Positions 33,758 to 36,751 of a DNA stretch of 36,751 nucleotides are shown piece after piece. Position 1 is the stretch's first letter; each line of letters opens with the position of its first letter. This DNA comes from an uncultured Acidimicrobiaceae bacterium (GTDB lineage Bacteria; Actinomycetota; Acidimicrobiia; Acidimicrobiales; Microtrichaceae), in NCBI GenBank assembly GCA_937868025.1, contig CALMLJ010000656.1, forward strand, positions 1 through 36,751. The letters run 5' to 3'. The position numbers and the translations under genes were made by a program. The notes under the pieces were generated by a model. The model saw only the letters and a list, made by a program, of their open reading frames with translations. It had not been told where the DNA came from and ran no database searches.

Positions 33758-35980
33758 ATGCCCGCCGTGACCCGTGTCCTCCCGTGGCGTCGCCACCAGC
33801 TGCCGGCGGCAGAGAAGGTCGGGCCCCTGGTCGAGCAGTTCCGCAACGCGCATCCCAAGGCGTCCTCCGAGCTGATCACGCGGGCCTACGAGGTCGCCGA
33901 GGCGGCGCACGAGGGGCAGATGCGGCGTTCGGGCGAGCCGTACATCACCCACCCGTTGGCCGTCGCCACGATCGTGGCCCATTTCGGTCTGGACGAGACG
34001 ACGATCGTGGCGGCCCTCCTCCACGACGTCGCCGAGGACACCGACTTCACGCTGGCGGACATCGAGAAGGAGTTCGGCGCCGAGGTCGCGGCCTTGGTCG
34101 ACGGTGTGACCAAGCTCGATCGCATCCACTTCGACTCGAAGGAGGCCCAGCAGGCGGCCGCCATCCGCAAGATGCTCGTGGCCATGGCCGACGACATCCG
34201 GGTGCTCGTCATCAAGCTCGCCGACCGCCTGCACAACATGCGCACCATCGCCGCGCTCCCGGCGGACAAGCAGGAGAAGACCGCGTGGGAGACGATGGAC
34301 GTCTACGCCCCGCTGGCGCACCGGCTCGGTATGGGCGAGCTCAAACAGCAGCTCGAAGACCTGTGTTTCGCAGCGCTCCACCCCAAGCGCTACGCCGAGA
34401 TCGATCACATGGTCGCGACCCGGTCGCCCGAGCGCGAGCTGTACCTGACCCAGGTCGAGGAGGAGGTCCGCTCCCGCCTCGCCGAGGTGCAGATCCAGGC
34501 CGAGGTCACCGGGCGGCCCAAGCACATGTGGAGCATCTACGAGAAGATGGTCGTGCGGGGCAAGGAGTTCGACGACATCCACGACCTGGTCGGCATGCGG
34601 GTCATCGTCGCCTCGGAGAAGGACTGCTACGCCGCGCTGGGGTCGATCCACTCGATCTGGACGCCGGTGGCGGGGCGGTTCAAGGACTACATCGCCACGC
34701 CCAAGTTCAACCTGTACCAGTCGCTGCACACGACCGTGATCGGCCCGCAGGCCAAGGCGGTCGAGGTCCAGATCCGGACCCGTGAGATGCACCAGCGGGC
34801 CGAGTCGGGCATCGCCGCCCACTTCTCGTACAAGGCCGGCGACGGCGGCGGGGGAGTCGAGGACCTCTCCTGGCTCAACCGCATGGTCGACTGGCAACAC
34901 GAGATGTCGGACCCGGCCGAGTTCATGGCCAACCTGAAGAGCGACCTCGACCAGGACGAGGTGTACGTGTTCACGCCGAAGGGCGACGTGCACAACCTGC
35001 CGCTCGGTGCGACGCCGGTCGACTTCGCGTACGCCATCCACACCGAGGTCGGCCACCGCTGCATCGGTGCCCGCGTCGGCGGCCGCCTGGTCCCGCTCGA
35101 GCATCACCTGACGTCGGGCGACACGGTCGAGATCTTCACGTCCAAGGTCGAGGGCGCCGGCCCGTCGCTCGATTGGCTCGACTTCGTGGCCACACGGTCG
35201 GCCCAGCAGAAGATCAAGCAGTGGTTCAGCCGCGAGCGTCGCGAGGACGCGCTGGAGTCGGGCCGGGAGTTGTTGGCCAAGGCGCTGCGCAGCGAGTCGT
35301 CCCACGTGCAGAAGCTGGCGACCGACGAGTTGCTGGCCGAGATCGCCGGCGAGTTCCACACGCCCTCGTTGGATGCCCTGCACACCGCGATCGGCGAGCA
35401 TCGGATCGAGGCGTCCGACGTGGTCGCGAAGGTCGTCAGCCAGATGCGTGGCGCCGACAACGGCCGCTCCGAGGTCATCTCGAGCGGCAGTGCCCGCAAC
35501 CGTCGCACCGGCACGGGCTCGGTCGGGGTCACCGTCGAGGGCCAGGTCAACGAGCTCGTGCGTATCGCCCGGTGCTGCACGCCGGTGCCGGGTGATCCCA
35601 TCATCGGGTTCATGACGCGGGGCCGCGGCGTGTCGATCCACCGCACCGACTGCGAGATCGGAGCGTCGCTGGCCCGCGGCCACGGCGAGCGCCTCATCGA
35701 CGTCACGTGGGACGACCATTCGACCGGCACCTTCAGCGTGGTGGTCGAACTCAAGGCGCTCGACCGCTCCCGCCTGCTGCAGGACGTCACCCACATGTTG
35801 TCCGACCAGCAGGTCAACATCGTGTCCTGCCTCACGAGCACCGGCCCCGATCGGGTGTCGAAGATGCGCTTCGAGTTCGAGCTGGGCGACCCGTCGCACC
35901 TGGAAGCGATCCTGAGCGGGCTGCGCCGGATCGACTCGGTGTACGACGCCTACCGGGTGCTGCCCGGCGGCGGCAACTGA
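33758..35980 (+). CDS. relA: Bifunctional (p)ppGpp synthetase/hydrolase (RelA/SpoT homologue)
   Basis: This is the stringent-response enzyme. The 740 residues have an N-terminal HD hydrolase with an intact metal site (HPLAVATIVAHFG and ALLHDVAEDT). The synthetase domain follows with VTGRPKHMWSIYEKMVVRGKEFDDIHDLVGMRVIV and KFNLYQSLHTTVIGP. A TGS domain comes next (DEVYVFTPKGDVHNLPLGATPVDFAYAIHTEVGHRC). The Cys-containing region RIARCCTPVPGDPIIGF and a C-terminal ACT domain close the protein. Both catalytic halves look functional, so it should make and degrade (p)ppGpp. An AGGAG overlaps the apt stop codon and precedes the ATG by 11 nt. Confidence 0.97.
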   Translation: MPAVTRVLPWRRHQLPAAEKVGPLVEQFRNAHPKASSELITRAYEVAEAAHEGQMRRSGEPYITHPLAVATIVAHFGLDETTIVAALLHDVAEDTDFTLADIEKEFGAEVAALVDGVTKLDRIHFDSKEAQQAAAIRKMLVAMADDIRVLVIKLADRLHNMRTIAALPADKQEKTAWETMDVYAPLAHRLGMGELKQQLEDLCFAALHPKRYAEIDHMVATRSPERELYLTQVEEEVRSRLAEVQIQAEVTGRPKHMWSIYEKMVVRGKEFDDIHDLVGMRVIVASEKDCYAALGSIHSIWTPVAGRFKDYIATPKFNLYQSLHTTVIGPQAKAVEVQIRTREMHQRAESGIAAHFSYKAGDGGGGVEDLSWLNRMVDWQHEMSDPAEFMANLKSDLDQDEVYVFTPKGDVHNLPLGATPVDFAYAIHTEVGHRCIGARVGGRLVPLEHHLTSGDTVEIFTSKVEGAGPSLDWLDFVATRSAQQKIKQWFSRERREDALESGRELLAKALRSESSHVQKLATDELLAEIAGEFHTPSLDALHTAIGEHRIEASDVVAKVVSQMRGADNGRSEVISSGSARNRRTGTGSVGVTVEGQVNELVRIARCCTPVPGDPIIGFMTRGRGVSIHRTDCEIGASLARGHGERLIDVTWDDHSTGTFSVVVELKALDRSRLLQDVTHMLSDQQVNIVSCLTSTGPDRVSKMRFEFELGDPSHLEAILSGLRRIDSVYDAYRVLPGGGN

Positions 35981-35999
35981 CCCTCCGGATCGGTTGGTA

Positions 36000-36014
36000 C
36001 CGGGCTCTCCCCGG
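36000..36014. terminator. Weak hairpin after relA
   Basis: CCGGG and CCCGG flank a 5-nt CTCTC loop, 20 nt after the relA stop. It is short and without a U-tract. Confidence 0.3.
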
Positions 36015-36023
36015 GCGGCTACT

Positions 36024-36056
36024 GTTCACCCGTTCGTTGCCTCGTGTTCATCGTGA
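36024..36056 (+). promoter_or_regulatory. PHO-box-like direct repeats before the DUF47 gene
   Basis: Three consecutive 11-nt units are GTTCACCCGTT, CGTTGCCTCGT and GTTCATCGTGA. The first matches the actinobacterial PhoP core GTTCACC fully, the third matches at six of seven positions, and the middle one is poor. The two good cores are 22 nt apart, two helical turns. The downstream gene is of the PhoU-like family, which makes phosphate control plausible. Confidence 0.45.
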
Positions 36057-36062
36057 GGCAAC
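36036..36062. repeat. Inverted repeat in the DUF47 leader
   Basis: GTTGCCTC (36036-36043) and GAGGCAAC (36055-36062) are perfect complements around an 11-nt centre that contains GTTCATC. Further small hairpins follow at 36067-36079 (GGTCGG/CCGACC) and 36096-36110 (TTCGGC/GCCGAA). The leader up to the ATG is therefore strongly structured. Confidence 0.5.
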
Positions 36063-36138
36063 CTTCGGTCGGCCCGACCAACCACCCCAGACCGATTCGG
36101 CTACGCCGAAGCTGCCTCGTTCGGAGCATCAAGATCCC

Positions 36139-36751
36139 ATGCGATTCCGGCTCGTCCCGACCGATGACAAGTTCTTCGACCTGTTCATCGACACGGCGCA
36201 CAACGTCCACAACTGTGCGCTGCTGCTGCAGAAGATGGTCGAGAACCTCGTCGACTCGGGAGCGCAGCGCGACGCGATCCTGGCGGCCGAGCGCAAGGGC
36301 GACGACCTCACCCGTGACGTGCTGGCCCGGCTCCACACGAGCTTCGTGACACCGTTCGACCGTGAGGACATCCACAACATCGCGGAACGCCTCGACGACG
36401 TGACCGACGACATGTTCCACGTCGCCGACCTCCTGCACATGCTCAAGATCCGCGAGCCCATGCCGGAGATGGCCGAGCTGTGCGACGTGCTCGTCCGCAT
36501 GTCGGCCGCCAACGTGAGCCTGTTCGAACGGTTCGAGTCCATGAAGGACCTCGACTCGCTCCTCATGGAGATGGGTCAGCTCGAGAGCGAGGGCGACCGC
36601 ATCTACCGTCGTGCCATCGCGCGGTTGTTCGCCGAGCACGACACGATGACGGTGTTGAAGTGGAAGGACATCATCTCCGCCACCGAGAACGCCATCGACC
36701 GCCTCGAGGACGTCAGCGACGTCGTCGAGTCCGTCATCGTCAAGAACGCGT
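36139..36751 (+). CDS. DUF47 / PhoU-like phosphate transport accessory protein (3' end missing)
   Basis: The frame opens at the ATG at 36139 and runs to the window edge, 204 codons without a stop. The protein is all-helical and begins MRFRLVPTDDKFFDLFIDTAHNVHNCALLLQKMVE, typical of the DUF47 family (PhoU-related). LESEGDRIYRRAIARLF and the final KDIISATENAIDRLEDVSDVVESVIVKNA are typical helical segments of that family. Such proteins are usually encoded next to PitA-type phosphate transporters and are thought to control them; a pit gene just past the window is expected but not seen. Family members are about 205-215 residues, so it is nearly complete. A GGAG lies 12 nt before the ATG. Confidence 0.88.
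   Translation, partial: MRFRLVPTDDKFFDLFIDTAHNVHNCALLLQKMVENLVDSGAQRDAILAAERKGDDLTRDVLARLHTSFVTPFDREDIHNIAERLDDVTDDMFHVADLLHMLKIREPMPEMAELCDVLVRMSAANVSLFERFESMKDLDSLLMEMGQLESEGDRIYRRAIARLFAEHDTMTVLKWKDIISATENAIDRLEDVSDVVESVIVKNA

Noticed and set aside
33305..35899. An 864-codon open frame antisense to relA, and similar long antisense frames at 8594-10678 and 1944-3641
   Set aside because: High GC third positions leave few stops on the opposite strand. The encoded sequences are His/Arg/Asp-rich without domains, and the sense genes are certain.

Overview
The window is dense, high-GC bacterial chromosome with GTG and TTG starts and many 1-8 nt gene overlaps. Gene content points to an actinobacterium: phosphatidylinositol-mannoside genes (pgsA-patA-pimA), an MshC-type ligase of mycothiol synthesis, and two coenzyme F420-type oxidoreductases. 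Queuosine genes next to ruvB, together with start codons sitting 6-10 nt after TAGGCT/TAGCCT-like -10 boxes, suggest a deep-branching lineage such as Acidimicrobiia (Ilumatobacter-like). The taxon is an inference from gene content only. I saw no tRNA, rRNA, CRISPR array, insertion sequence or prophage.

Layout. 1-4459: a truncated ABC ATPase on the minus strand, diverging from two CNNM/CBS membrane proteins and an aminoglycoside-phosphotransferase-like kinase. 4527-8539: an NADPH:F420 reductase-like gene, mshC, a plsC-type acyltransferase and a convergent unknown lipoprotein. 8663-14813: thrS, a HIT protein, a small membrane protein, pgsA, patA and pimA, the conserved actinobacterial block for PI and PIM lipids. 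14827-18825: an accessory patch with an HNH endonuclease (DUF222 type), a palindromic repeat family, lemA, an HtpX-like protein without its HEXXH motif, and a DUF3048 lipoprotein. 18920-26004: pdxS-pdxT, yebC, a Bcp-type peroxiredoxin, a minus-strand ABC exporter pair, and ruvC-ruvA-ruvB. 26116-33178: an LLM-class oxidoreductase, then queA-tgt-yajC-secD-secF. 33221-36751: apt, the (p)ppGpp enzyme relA/rsh, and a truncated DUF47/PhoU-like gene whose upstream region resembles a PHO box.

How the genes fit together. PgsA, PatA and PimA act in sequence on cell-envelope lipids. PdxS and PdxT form one pyridoxal phosphate synthase. RuvA, RuvB and RuvC process Holliday junctions. QueA and Tgt install queuosine in tRNA. 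YajC, SecD and SecF assist Sec-dependent export. Apt salvages adenine, and Rsh makes and degrades (p)ppGpp. The order yebC ... ruvCAB - queA - tgt - yajC - secDF - apt - relA resembles arrangements known in other phyla, with lineage-specific genes inserted.

The most unusual items are the apparently inactive HtpX-like protein beside LemA, the recurring start-proximal -10 boxes, the palindromic repeat inside and beside the HNH gene, the roughly 100-residue Thr/Ala/Pro insert in SecD, and the PHO-box-like repeats before the DUF47 gene.
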